Part shown: positions 8,990-40,821 of the stretch, piece after piece | How the letters are laid out: the number at the start of each line of letters is the position of its first letter | Numbering within the stretch: position 1 is the first letter of the stretch | NCBI RefSeq assembly: GCF_013085465.1 | Contig: NZ_CP049838.1 | Span: 7,874,001-7,938,000 of the forward strand | Direction: 5' to 3' | Origin: Streptomyces asoensis | GTDB lineage: Bacteria > Actinomycetota > Actinomycetes > Streptomycetales > Streptomycetaceae | Length of the DNA: 64,000 nt | Translations under genes and position numbers: made by a program | The notes under the pieces: generated by a model | Told to the model about the DNA's origin: nothing | The model's database searches: none | Seen by the model: the letters and a program-made list of their open reading frames with translations, nothing else

Positions 8990-9008
8990 TAAGGTAAGCC
9001 TAACTTTA
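8990..9008. promoter_or_regulatory. Iron box upstream of amidohydrolase
   Basis: TAAGGTAAGCCTAACTTTA closely resembles the 19-bp DmdR/DtxR/IdeR operator (TTAGGTTAGGCTCACCTAA). It lies 50 bp before the amidohydrolase start and just after the second NIS synthetase stop, so the amidohydrolase has its own predicted iron-repressed promoter. Confidence 0.8.
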
Positions 9009-9058
9009 CCTGGCGGATTCCGGGGTGTTGAGAGACGCCTGTCGCAGAGGAGGTTCCC

Positions 9059-10561
9059 ATGGCGGACCACGCGAGCGCCGCGCTGACGCTCGACCGGGTG
9101 CGGCTCGGCGCCGGCGGGCCGCTCACCCGGCTGCGGATCGCGGACGGCAGGGTCACCCATGTCGTCGCCGAGGCGGAGACCGGGGGACGGGCGGTGGCGG
9201 CCGACGGCGAGCGGGTCCTCGATCTGGACGGTCGGGTGCTGCTGCCGGGCCTGTGGGACGCCCACGTCCACATGGCGGAGTGGGCGAGCGCCCGGCACCG
9301 TCTGGACCTGGCCGGAACAGCCTCCGCGCGGGCGGTGGCCGACCTGGTGCGGGAACGCGGCGGCGCGGCGCCCGACGGCACGGTGCTCTTCGGATACGGG
9401 TTCCGGGACGGGCTGTGGCCCGACGCCCCGCACAAGCGGCTCCTCGACGCGGTCCTGCCCGACCGGCCGGTCGCCCTGGTCAGCGCCGATCTGCACGCCG
9501 CGTGGCTGAACTCCGCCTGTCTCGCCCTCGTCGGCCGGGGCGACCACCCCACCGGCCTGGTCAGGGAGACCGAGTGCCACGAGGTCCTGTCCGCGCTCCC
9601 CAAGGCGCCGGCCGCGGTGGTCGACGGCTGGATCGCGGACGCCTGCGCGGCCGCCGCCGCCCGCGGGGTCACCGGCGTCATCGACTTCCAGTTCGGCGAC
9701 ACGGTCGCGGACTGGGAGCGGCGCTCGGCCGCGTTCCGGCCGGCCCTGCGGGTGTCGGCCGCGATCTACCCGAGCCGCCTGGACGCGGCCGTGCGGCGTG
9801 GACTGCGCACGGGGGACGAGGTCGGCGCGCCCGGCGGCCTGGTGCGGGTGGGACCGCTGAAGCTCTTCACCGACGGCTCGCTCAACACCCGTACCGCGCT
9901 GTGCCGCGATCCCTATCCGGGGCTGGAGGGCACGGACGGTTCCCACGGCATCGAGGAGACGCCACCGCACGAGCTGGTGCGGCTCATGCGGCGGGCCGCC
10001 GCGCACGGCGTCGAACCCGCGGTGCACGCCATCGGCGACCACGCCAACACGCTGGCCCTGGACGCCTTCGAGGCGGTGCGCTGCCGAGGCCGGATCGAAC
10101 ACGCGCAGCTGCTGAGCCCCGAAGACCTCCCGAGGTTCGCGCGGCTGGGCGTCACTGCGGGGGTGCAGCCCCGGCACGCGACGGACGACCGTGACGTGGC
10201 GGACCGGCACTGGGCCGGACGCACCGGACGCGCCTTCGCCTACGCCGATCTGCTCGCCGCCGGGGCACGTCTGGAGTTCGGTTCCGACGCCCCGGTCTCG
10301 CCGCTCGACCCATGGCTCGCCATCGCGTCGGCCGTCAGCCGGACCGACGACGAACGCCCCGCCTGGCATCCGGAGCAGCGCCTGTCCGTCGAGGACGCGC
10401 TGGTCGCGGCGGCGCGCGGACGCCGGCTCATCAGGGTCGGGGACCCGGCCGACCTGGTGGTCGTGGACGTGGACCCGTCGAGGGCCGGCCCGGACGCCCT
10501 GCGCGCGATGCCCGTGCACGCCACGATGACGGACGGCCGCTGGACCCATGGGCCGTACTGA
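9059..10561 (+). CDS. YtcJ-like (family 3) metal-dependent amidohydrolase
   Basis: A 500-residue amidohydrolase. Features: the metal-binding HVHM motif after LPGLWDA (residue about 70), KLFTDGSLN (about 270) where the bridging residue is expected, HAIGDHA (about 322) and the catalytic Asp in FGSDAPVSPLD (about 405). The family hydrolyses amide or formamide-like bonds; its substrates are rarely known. ATG start with a strong AGAGGAGG site. A DtxR-type iron box lies 50 bp upstream, so it is predicted to be induced by iron starvation with the siderophore genes. It could trim or deformylate the siderophore or a precursor, or recover iron by hydrolysis of the ferric complex; this is inference. Confidence 0.85.
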   Translation: MADHASAALTLDRVRLGAGGPLTRLRIADGRVTHVVAEAETGGRAVAADGERVLDLDGRVLLPGLWDAHVHMAEWASARHRLDLAGTASARAVADLVRERGGAAPDGTVLFGYGFRDGLWPDAPHKRLLDAVLPDRPVALVSADLHAAWLNSACLALVGRGDHPTGLVRETECHEVLSALPKAPAAVVDGWIADACAAAAARGVTGVIDFQFGDTVADWERRSAAFRPALRVSAAIYPSRLDAAVRRGLRTGDEVGAPGGLVRVGPLKLFTDGSLNTRTALCRDPYPGLEGTDGSHGIEETPPHELVRLMRRAAAHGVEPAVHAIGDHANTLALDAFEAVRCRGRIEHAQLLSPEDLPRFARLGVTAGVQPRHATDDRDVADRHWAGRTGRAFAYADLLAAGARLEFGSDAPVSPLDPWLAIASAVSRTDDERPAWHPEQRLSVEDALVAAARGRRLIRVGDPADLVVVDVDPSRAGPDALRAMPVHATMTDGRWTHGPY

Positions 10562-10572
10562 GGCGAGGAGCG

Positions 10573-10592
10573 GCGGCGCGATCGCGCGCCGC
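10573..10592. terminator. Hairpin between convergent genes
   Basis: A perfect 8-bp stem GCGGCGCG/CGCGCCGC with the loop ATCG lies just after the amidohydrolase stop, between two convergent genes. There is no U-tract, as is common in streptomycetes. Confidence 0.5.
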
Positions 10593-10671
10593 GCATGCCC
10601 GACGTGGTCGGACGACCGGTGAGCGAGCTCGCCGATCTGCGCGCGGGTGACGGCGGACGCGGAACCGGTCG

Positions 10672-11343
<672 letters not shown>

Positions 11344-11442
11344 GATCAGGAGATCCTAACGAGACCGGGCGGCCCGGGCGGCCCGGGCGGACCCCGGGAC
11401 CGGAAGGGACCGTACCCTCCGGGCCCGGGGAGTTCGGGTGGG

Positions 11443-12765
11443 TCAGACCGTCGGCCTGCCGGCCAGCACGGAGCGGTGGATCTCCTCCGCCCGGACGGCG
11501 ACCGTGGACAGCAGGGTGCTGGTCAGCCCGTGGGTGTGCTCGGTTCCGCCCTGGAGATAGAGGCCGGCCGTCACCTCCGGCACGGTCTCCACCCGGTGGT
11601 CCCGGCCCACGCGGACCGCGTCCCCGTCGTCCCGGAGGCAGAGCTTGGCCGCCTCGCCGAGCAGCGACGCCAGATCGCGGGGCCGGTAGCCGGTGGCGAG
11701 CACCAGTACGTCGGCGGAGAGCACCTGCCGCTCACCGGTGGGCAGGAACTCCACGGCGATCTCGAGCCCGCCGTCGGCACCGGGGTCCACGGCGCGGACC
11801 CGCGAGACGTTGAGGAAGCGCAGCCGCTCCCGGCCCGCCACCTTCTCCCGGTACGAGGTGGCGTACAGGGCCTCGATCAACTCCATGTCGACCACCGAGT
11901 AGTTGGTGGAGCGGTGGTAGTCGATCAGCGACTGCTTGACCTCGGAGGGCGCCGAGAAGTAGACGTCGACCGCCTCCGGGTCGAAGATGCGGTTCGCGAA
12001 CGGGCTGTCGTCGGCCGGGGTGTAGCCGTACTTGGCGAAGACCGAGCACACCTCGGCCTCGGGGAAGGTGCGGTGCAGGTAGTCCACCGCCTCGGCGGCG
12101 CTCTGGCCGGCGCCGAGCACGACGGCCCGCCGTACCGGGGCACCCGACTCGCCCAGTCGCGTGGCCCGCGGGATCAACTCGCTGTTGTGCCAGACGCGTT
12201 CGGCGAGTTCGAGGTCCGGCGGCACATGCGGCTCAAGACCCATGGCCACGCTGACGTTGCGGGTCCGGCGGGTCACGGTCGGGCCGAAGCCCGCGGTGTC
12301 GCGGCAGGTGACATCGAAGAAGGCCACCTCTCCGTCGTCGCCGCGCACCGGGTCGACGGAGACCACCTCGCTGCCGTACGAGACCAGGTGGGAGACCCGC
12401 GCGGCGGCCCACTCGAAGTACTCGTGGAACTCCATCCGCAGCGGGAAGAGGGTCTTCTGGTTCAGGAAGTCGATCAGTCTGCCCCGCTCGCGCAGGAAGC
12501 AGAGGAAGCTGAAGTCGCTGGTCGGATTGCGCAGGGTGACGAGGTCCTTGAGGAAGGACACCTGCATCGTGGCGTCGTCGATGAGCATGCCCCGGTGCCA
12601 GCCGAAGCGCGGCTGCCGCTCCAGGAAAAGGGCGTTGAGGCGGCGGTCTGCCGGAAGGCCTGTGTTGTGCTCCTCGACCGCTATGGACAGAGCGAGATTT
12701 GACGGACCGAATCCGATTCCGATCACGTCGTGGATGACGTCGGGACCCATGAGCGGTGACTTCAC
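11443..12765 (-). CDS. L-ornithine N5-monooxygenase (SidA/PvdA/CchB family)
   Basis: A 440-residue flavin- and NADPH-dependent enzyme that makes N5-hydroxyornithine, the hydroxamate precursor. The FAD site is GIGFGPSNLAL (about residue 16), the NADPH site VLGAGQSAAEAV (about 217), and the substrate/C-terminal motif VLATGYRP (about 358); all are intact. The GTG start at 12765 follows AGGAGG; an internal ATG 15 bases on is an alternative. It is first gene of an operon with the FGE-like protein and divergent from the formyltransferase, sharing a symmetric iron box. Module 3 of the NRPS carries the hydroxyornithine code, which fits. Confidence 0.95.
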   Translation of the reverse strand: MKSPLMGPDVIHDVIGIGFGPSNLALSIAVEEHNTGLPADRRLNALFLERQPRFGWHRGMLIDDATMQVSFLKDLVTLRNPTSDFSFLCFLRERGRLIDFLNQKTLFPLRMEFHEYFEWAAARVSHLVSYGSEVVSVDPVRGDDGEVAFFDVTCRDTAGFGPTVTRRTRNVSVAMGLEPHVPPDLELAERVWHNSELIPRATRLGESGAPVRRAVVLGAGQSAAEAVDYLHRTFPEAEVCSVFAKYGYTPADDSPFANRIFDPEAVDVYFSAPSEVKQSLIDYHRSTNYSVVDMELIEALYATSYREKVAGRERLRFLNVSRVRAVDPGADGGLEIAVEFLPTGERQVLSADVLVLATGYRPRDLASLLGEAAKLCLRDDGDAVRVGRDHRVETVPEVTAGLYLQGGTEHTHGLTSTLLSTVAVRAEEIHRSVLAGRPTV

Positions 12766-12800
12766 CTTGGCATCGCCTCCTCAGGCAGGCCCATGCTAGA

Positions 12801-12819
12801 TAAGGTAAGGCTTACCTTG
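12801..12819. promoter_or_regulatory. Iron box, divergent monooxygenase/formyltransferase promoter
   Basis: TAAGGTAAGGCTTACCTTG is almost perfectly symmetric around GC and matches the DmdR/DtxR consensus. It is 28 bp before the formyltransferase ATG and 36 bp before the monooxygenase start, placed to repress both divergent units when iron is plentiful. Confidence 0.88.
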
Positions 12820-12846
12820 CAATGAGTCGTTGAAGGGAAGGACGTC

Positions 12847-13800
12847 ATGCGGGTCGTCATGCTCGGCTACCAGACCTGGGGTCACCGCACGCTTCAGGCG
12901 CTGCTGGACTCCGACCACGAGGTCGTCCTCGTCGTCACCCATCCGAAGAGCGAGCACGCCTACGAGAAGATATGGGACGACAGCGTCGCCGAACTCGCGG
13001 ACAAGAACGACGTCCCCGTCCTGCTGCGCAACCGTCCCGACGACGCCGAACTCCTGGCCGCGGTGGCGGACGCCCGGCCGGACATCATCGTCGCCAACAA
13101 CTGGCGGACCTGGCTGCCCCCGGAGCTGTTCGACCTGCCGCCGCACGGCACCCTCAACATCCACGACTCGCTGCTGCCGTCGTACGCGGGGTTCTCGCCG
13201 ATCATCTGGGCGCTCCTCAACGGCGAGCAGCGCGTCGGCGTGACCGCCCACCGCATGAACACCGAACTCGACGCCGGGGACGTCCTGGTGCAGCGTTCGG
13301 TGCCGGTGGGGCCCACCGACACGGCGACCGACCTGTTCCACCGGACCGTCGACCTCATCGCGCCCATCGTGCGGGAGTCGCTCGACCTGATCGCCTCCGG
13401 CCGGGACGCCGGCCAGTGGGTGCCGCAGGACCGTGCCCGGGCCAGCTTCTTCCACAAGCGGTCGGCTGAGGACAGCCGGATCGACTGGAGTTGGCCCGCG
13501 GAGCGGCTGGAACGGCTGGTGAGGGCCCAGTCGGACCCGTACCCGAACGCGTACGCCTTCCACCGGGGTCAGCGGCTGAGGATCGTCTCGGCGGCCGTGT
13601 CGGAGGGGTACTACGGCGGCACTCCGGGCCGGATCTTCATCCGGGAGGGCGACGGCGTCGTCGTGGTGGCGGGGGCCGAGTCCTGGTCGGGTCGCTGCCG
13701 GGGCCTCCTCGTGCGCCGGGTGCGCACCGACGACGGCACCGAGTACGCGGCCACCGACTGGTTCCGCACCATGGGCGGGTACCTGACGTCCCGGCCCTGA
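12847..13800 (+). CDS. Hydroxyornithine formyltransferase (CchA-like)
   Basis: A 317-residue protein of the methionyl-tRNA formyltransferase fold. The formyl-transfer residues are visible in LNIHDSLLPSYAGFSPI (Asn-x-His, about 100-105) and the Asp in TELDAGDVL (about 140). In siderophore loci this enzyme puts a formyl group from N10-formyl-tetrahydrofolate on N5-hydroxyornithine. It has a C-terminal OB-like domain (about 205-317). ATG with AAGGGAAGG upstream and an iron box 28 bp away. I reject a tRNA role because of the iron box and because the partner monooxygenase is divergent. The formylated residue probably feeds one of the NRPS modules, most likely module 1. Confidence 0.9.
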   Translation: MRVVMLGYQTWGHRTLQALLDSDHEVVLVVTHPKSEHAYEKIWDDSVAELADKNDVPVLLRNRPDDAELLAAVADARPDIIVANNWRTWLPPELFDLPPHGTLNIHDSLLPSYAGFSPIIWALLNGEQRVGVTAHRMNTELDAGDVLVQRSVPVGPTDTATDLFHRTVDLIAPIVRESLDLIASGRDAGQWVPQDRARASFFHKRSAEDSRIDWSWPAERLERLVRAQSDPYPNAYAFHRGQRLRIVSAAVSEGYYGGTPGRIFIREGDGVVVVAGAESWSGRCRGLLVRRVRTDDGTEYAATDWFRTMGGYLTSRP

Positions 13801-13826
13801 CGGCCTGAACGGGAACGGCTGAACCG

Positions 13827-13861
13827 GACGGGCCCCCGGCCCTGCGTGGCGGGGGCCCGTC
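13827..13861. terminator. Bidirectional terminator hairpin
   Basis: GACGGGCCCCC and its exact complement GGGGGCCCGTC are separated by 13 bases, between the convergent formyltransferase and importer ATPase genes. The 11-bp G+C stem suits termination in both directions. Confidence 0.75.
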
Positions 13862-13867
13862 GCCGGG

Positions 13868-14827
<960 letters not shown>

Positions 14828-14831
14828 GGGA

Positions 14832-15953
14832 TCAGCCTCCAGAGCCCGCGCGGTTGGCGCGGATGAGCAGCCACAGCAGGACCGGCGCGCCGAGGGCGCC
14901 GGTGACGATCCCGACCGGCAGTTCCGTCCCGGGGATCGCCTCGCGGGCGAGGAGATCCGAACCGAGGACGACCAACGCGCCGGTGAGACCGGAGACGATC
15001 GGGGGCGGCGACGCGGTGCCCGCCAGCCGCTGGGCGATCTGCGGACAGGCCAGCGCCACGAAGGCCACCGGGCCGGCCGCCGCCGTGCCGAAGGCGACCA
15101 GCCCCACCCCGGCCAGCAACAGGGCCAGCCGGACCGGCTGGACCGGCGTGCCGAGCCCCGCGGCCACGTCGTCGCCGAGCTGGAGGGTACGCATCCAGCG
15201 GCCCATGCCCAGGGTGACCGGCAGGAGCACGGCCATGGCGAGGGCCAGGGTGTCCACCTGGTCCCAGGTCCGGCCGTTGAGGTTGCCGACCAGCCAGCCG
15301 ACGGCCTCCTCCGCCTGGAACCGGCTGCCGCGCGCCACGAGGAAGTCGGTGGCGCTGGTGCAGATCCAGGACACGCCGATGCCGACGAGGATGATGCGGT
15401 ACCCGGTGGTCCCGCCCTTCCACGCCAGCGCGTAGACGAGCAGCGCGGTCGCCAGCGCGCCCAGCAGCCCCAGCGTCGACAGTCCGAGGCCGCCGGTCCA
15501 GCCGAGGACCACGGCCGCCACCACGGCCGTTCCGGCGCCCTCGGTCAGCCCGATCATGTCGGGGCTGGCCAGCGCGTTGCGGGTCATCGTCTGGAACACG
15601 GCCCCGGAGACGCCGAACGCGATGCCGACCAGCAGCCCCGTCAGCGCGCGCGGCAGCCGCAGATCCTGTACGACGATGACCGTGCCGGGGTCGCCCGCGC
15701 CGCCGAGCGCCCTGACGACGTCGGTGAAGGGCACGGGGTAGTCGCCGAGGGTGAGGCCCCAGCAGAACAGCAGGAACGCTCCCGCGCCGACGAGGACCCC
15801 GGTCAGGACCAGGCGCGGGCGCAGCATGCCGGACACCGGCGGAAAGGCCAGCCGGAACGGCCGGCCGCGCAGCGCGGGGTGCGTGGGGACGGCGGGGGAC
15901 GCCTCGACGGTTGGTGTGGCCGGTGTGGTGGGGGACTGTGCGGGCACGCTCAC
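14832..15953 (-). CDS. FecCD-family siderophore permease (CchD-like)
   Basis: A 373-residue integral membrane protein of the BtuC/FecCD family with about nine to ten hydrophobic segments starting near residue 48 ([20 protein letters not shown]). Family motifs: [27 protein letters not shown] and [28 protein letters not shown]. The first 40 residues are a cytoplasmic Pro/Thr-rich extension. It forms the channel half of the importer, pairing with the permease at 15950-16975. The GTG start overlaps that gene's stop by four bases, indicating translational coupling. Confidence 0.92.
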   Translation of the reverse strand: MSVPAQSPTTPATPTVEASPAVPTHPALRGRPFRLAFPPVSGMLRPRLVLTGVLVGAGAFLLFCWGLTLGDYPVPFTDVVRALGGAGDPGTVIVVQDLRLPRALTGLLVGIAFGVSGAVFQTMTRNALASPDMIGLTEGAGTAVVAAVVLGWTGGLGLSTLGLLGALATALLVYALAWKGGTTGYRIILVGIGVSWICTSATDFLVARGSRFQAEEAVGWLVGNLNGRTWDQVDTLALAMAVLLPVTLGMGRWMRTLQLGDDVAAGLGTPVQPVRLALLLAGVGLVAFGTAAAGPVAFVALACPQIAQRLAGTASPPPIVSGLTGALVVLGSDLLAREAIPGTELPVGIVTGALGAPVLLWLLIRANRAGSGG

Positions 15954-16975
15954 ACCTCCGCGAGCTTGCGGCGGCGGACCAGGGCGATGAAGAACGGGCC
16001 GCCGAGGAAGGCGACGAGGACGCCGGCCTGGATCTCGGTGGGCCGGGCCAGCGTCCGGCCCAGGATGTCGGCGGACAGCAGCAGTACGGGCGCGAGCGCG
16101 GCGGACAGCGGCAGCAGCCAGCGGTGGTCGGGGCCGATCCCGGCGTACTGGGCGAGGACCCGCGCGATGTGCGGGACGACCAGGCCGAGGAAGACCACGG
16201 GACCGATGACGGCGACCGACGCGCCGGTCAGCAGCATCACCGCGGTGACCCCCTGGAGGCGGACCAGACCGAGCCGCCGGCCCAGCGAGGCGGCCACGTC
16301 GTCGCCGAGGGCCATGCTGTTGAGGGCGGGCGCGCAGGACAGGGCGAGGACGGCGCCGACGGCGAGGAAGGGCGCGATGCGCAGCAGTTCACCGGAGCCC
16401 TGGTCGGCCAGTGAGCCGGCCGACCAGAAGCGGTAGCGGTCCAGGGCGTCCTGGTCGGTCAGCACCACGGCACTGGTGAGCGACGACAGCAGCGAGGTGA
16501 CGGCGACCCCGGCGAGCGCCAGCTTCACGGGCGTGGCCCCGGAACGGCCCAGCCGCCCCAGGTAGAAGACCAGGACGCTCGCGGCGAGCGCCCCGCCGAA
16601 CGCGAACCAGACATAACCGTAGAGCGATCCGACCCCGAACACCGCGACCGCCAGCACGATCGCGAAGGACGCCCCGGCGCTGACGCCGAGGATGCCCGGG
16701 TCCGCGAGCGGGTTGCGGGTGAGGGCCTGCATCAGCGCGCCGGACAGGCCGAGCGCGGCGCCCGTCGTCAGGCCCAGCAGGGTGCGGGGGACCCGCACCG
16801 ACCAGACGATGTTGTCGACGAGGCGGCTGGGCGGATGGCCGAGGACCGCGCGGACCACCTGGTCGAGCGGGACGTTCAGCGCGCCCAGCGCCACGGACAG
16901 CAGGGACAGGGCGATGAGGAGGGCGGCGACGAGTGTCACCAGCACCGCGGTGCGAAGCCTTCTGCCTGAAGCCAC
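15950..16975 (-). CDS. FecCD-family siderophore permease (CchC-like)
   Basis: A 341-residue FecCD permease with motifs GLSGALMQALTRNPLADPGILGVSAGASFAI and IGPVVFLGLVVPHIARVLAQY. The GTG start at 16975 was chosen because GGAGA lies seven bases upstream and the first membrane helix (AVLVTLVAALLIALSLLSVALGAL) follows after only eight residues. A longer reading frame reaches 17152 but would translate through the iron boxes. First gene of the importer operon (permease-permease-ATPase) and divergent from the NRPS. Confidence 0.92.
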   Translation of the reverse strand: MASGRRLRTAVLVTLVAALLIALSLLSVALGALNVPLDQVVRAVLGHPPSRLVDNIVWSVRVPRTLLGLTTGAALGLSGALMQALTRNPLADPGILGVSAGASFAIVLAVAVFGVGSLYGYVWFAFGGALAASVLVFYLGRLGRSGATPVKLALAGVAVTSLLSSLTSAVVLTDQDALDRYRFWSAGSLADQGSGELLRIAPFLAVGAVLALSCAPALNSMALGDDVAASLGRRLGLVRLQGVTAVMLLTGASVAVIGPVVFLGLVVPHIARVLAQYAGIGPDHRWLLPLSAALAPVLLLSADILGRTLARPTEIQAGVLVAFLGGPFFIALVRRRKLAEV

Positions 16976-17081
16976 TTGCCGGTCTCCATGTCGCGGTCCG
17001 GGGTCTCGCCGGGGTGCCGTCGGGTCATCGCCCCTCGCGCAGACCCCTGTTGGCGGACCGCCGGACGATCCTGTCAGCAGG

Positions 17082-17100
17082 TTAGGTGAGCATAACCTCA
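17082..17100. promoter_or_regulatory. Iron box for importer operon
   Basis: TTAGGTGAGCATAACCTCA matches the DmdR/DtxR operator and lies 107 bp upstream of the first FecCD start, on the importer side of the divergent region shared with the NRPS. Confidence 0.8.
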
Positions 17101-17144
17101 GCCACGGTGACTTGGACCCGTGGTTCCGGAAGGGGTCTATCAAG

Positions 17145-17163
17145 TAAGGCAATGCTTACCTTA
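17145..17163. promoter_or_regulatory. Iron box for NRPS-mbtH operon
   Basis: TAAGGCAATGCTTACCTTA, a near-symmetric DmdR/DtxR-type operator, lies 63 bp before the NRPS GTG start. It is separate from the importer box 45 bp away, so each divergent unit has its own site. Confidence 0.85.
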
Positions 17164-17225
17164 CTATTCGAGCGGTCGCGGCTCCGCTGAGTCGTTCCAC
17201 ACCGCACTGGGAGGCACGGGCAGCT

Positions 17226-39278
<22,053 letters not shown>

Positions 39279-39293
39279 CCAGGACCTCACAGC

Positions 39294-39366
39294 CACGACG
39301 ACGGCAACAACAACCACCACGACCACGACCACGACCACGACGACAACGGCAACGACAACGGCAACG
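39294..39366. repeat. Low-complexity ACN/CAC-GAC tract
   Basis: About 70 bases built almost only from ACG/ACC/ACA units fill the gap between the NRPS stop and mbtH. No gene or hairpin is apparent. Confidence 0.85.
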
Positions 39367-39395
39367 GATCAGACCAGAAAGACAGGGACCCCGAT

Positions 39396-39599
39396 ATGAG
39401 CAACCCGTTCGAGAACCCCGACGGCGTCTACTCCGTCCTCGTCAACGACGAGGGCCAGTACAGCCTGTGGCCCGACTTCGTGGACGTCCCGGCCGGCTGG
39501 ACCGTCGCGCACGGCCCGGCCGCCCGGCAGGAGTGCCTGGACCACATCGAGGCCAACTGGACCGACCTGCGGCCCAGGAGCCTCGTCGACGGGGCCTGA
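39396..39599 (+). CDS. mbtH: MbtH-like NRPS accessory protein
   Basis: A 67-residue MbtH protein with the family pattern [24 protein letters not shown] and [26 protein letters not shown]. The conserved tryptophans bind adenylation domains and assist their folding and activity. It lies 117 bp after the NRPS on the same strand, so it is very probably cotranscribed and serves the six A domains. ATG start with a modest AGGGA site. It corresponds to the MbtH of the coelichelin cluster. The gene is complete, of the usual length. Confidence 0.96.
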   Translation: MSNPFENPDGVYSVLVNDEGQYSLWPDFVDVPAGWTVAHGPAARQECLDHIEANWTDLRPRSLVDGA

Positions 39600-39616
39600 G
39601 CCCGGCGGGACATGAC

Positions 39617-39650
39617 GAAGGGGGGCGGCCCGCACGGGCCGCCCCCCTTC
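39617..39650. terminator. Strong bidirectional terminator
   Basis: A perfect 15-bp stem, GAAGGGGGGCGGCCC with its complement, closes on the loop GCAC. It lies between mbtH and the convergent binding-protein gene and should terminate both operons. Confidence 0.85.
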
Positions 39651-39668
39651 GACATGCCGTGGGACCGG

Positions 39669-40739
39669 TCAGGAAGCCGGCTGCTCCACCTTCGTCGCCG
39701 TCTTGCCGTCCACCGCCGCGGCGAGCTGCGGCACCAGGCGGTCGATGACGTAGGGGAGGCTCAGCACGGTCGACAGCGACACCGCGTTGCCGTAGTCGCC
39801 GGTCTCCTGGATGAAGACCTCACGGCCCTGCTTCACCACGTTCAGGTCGGAGTAGATCTTGTCGCTGTGCAGCTTGGTGACCGCCGTGGTGAGGTCCGGC
39901 ACGATCCACACGGCGACGTCCTGGTCGAGCAGGTCGAAGCGCTCCTTGCTGATGTTGGCGCCGAACGTGTCCCCGATCACCTTGTCGAGGTCCTTCGGCA
40001 GCGAGAAGCCGAGGCCGGACAGGATCCGCGAGCGGGTGTCCTGGCTGCCGTAGACGAACGTGCCCTCGTACGGGGTCGCCATGACGGCCGTGGCCCCGGC
40101 GAAGGCGGGGTTGGCCTTCTTGGCCGCCGCGAACTTCTCCTCGACGCCCGACACGAGCGTCTTGGCCTCGGTCTCCTTGCCGAGCGCCTTGCCGATCTCC
40201 TCGGTCTGCTGCTGCCACGGCACGCCGTAGTCGTTGTAGGCCTTCGGCTGGGCGACCACCGGCGCGAACTTCGACAGGCTCTCGTACTGGGCCTTGGTCA
40301 GTCCCGAGTACACGGCGAGGATGAGATCGGGCCTCAGCGCGGCGATCTTCTCCACCTGCGGGCCGGTGCCGGTGTCGGTGAGGACGGTCGGCGCCGCCGC
40401 GCCGCCCAGCTTGTCCTCGGCCCACGGGCCGATGGCGCCCTTGTAGCCGCCGAGCCACTCGGTCGTGCCGACCGGCACCTTGCCCAGCGCGAGGACGGCG
40501 TCCTGGTCGGTGAGACCGACGGTGACGATCCGCCGGGGCTCGGACTTGATCGTCGTGCTGCCGTACTTGTGGTCGAGTGTCACGGGGAAGGCGCCGGCGG
40601 CGGACGACGAGTCCGACCCCTTCGCGCCGGAGGACGAGGAACCGGAATCGGAGTCGCCGCAGCCGACCGCCGCGACGGCGAGCAGGACTACGGAGGCGAG
40701 CAGGCCGGACAGCCGTGAGGCTCTGGTGGCGCGGGGCAT
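39669..40739 (-). CDS. Ferric-siderophore substrate-binding lipoprotein (CchF/FepB-like)
   Basis: A 356-residue lipoprotein. The signal peptide ends in a lipobox AAVGC (Cys about 27), followed by a Ser/Gly linker and the class III binding-protein fold: RIVTVGLTDQDAVLALG, LRPDLILAVYSGL, and the C-terminal lobe with LLDQDVAVWIVP. It would capture the ferric siderophore outside the cell and present it to the FecCD permeases at 14832-16975. The ATG at 40739 was chosen because it begins the signal peptide; the open frame runs further upstream but would overlap the exporter gene. It is last in the operon with the two exporter genes, 82 bp after them, behind the iron box at 44417. Confidence 0.92.
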   Translation of the reverse strand: MPRATRASRLSGLLASVVLLAVAAVGCGDSDSGSSSSGAKGSDSSSAAGAFPVTLDHKYGSTTIKSEPRRIVTVGLTDQDAVLALGKVPVGTTEWLGGYKGAIGPWAEDKLGGAAAPTVLTDTGTGPQVEKIAALRPDLILAVYSGLTKAQYESLSKFAPVVAQPKAYNDYGVPWQQQTEEIGKALGKETEAKTLVSGVEEKFAAAKKANPAFAGATAVMATPYEGTFVYGSQDTRSRILSGLGFSLPKDLDKVIGDTFGANISKERFDLLDQDVAVWIVPDLTTAVTKLHSDKIYSDLNVVKQGREVFIQETGDYGNAVSLSTVLSLPYVIDRLVPQLAAAVDGKTATKVEQPAS

Positions 40740-40821
40740 CGGATGATCCTTCTGTTCGTCGCGGTGCTTTCGGCGGGGGGTGGCCGGTTCCGGGGCGGGG
40801 GGATGGCGGTCAGGGTTCTCG

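Noticed and set aside
12847..13800. Methionyl-tRNA formyltransferase (fmt)
   Set aside because: It is behind an iron box and divergent from an ornithine hydroxylase; the usual fmt neighbours such as def or a sun/rsmB gene are absent.
15950..17152. A longer permease starting at 17152
   Set aside because: That start would place both iron boxes inside the coding region; the GTG at 16975 has a ribosome site and leads straight into the first membrane helix.
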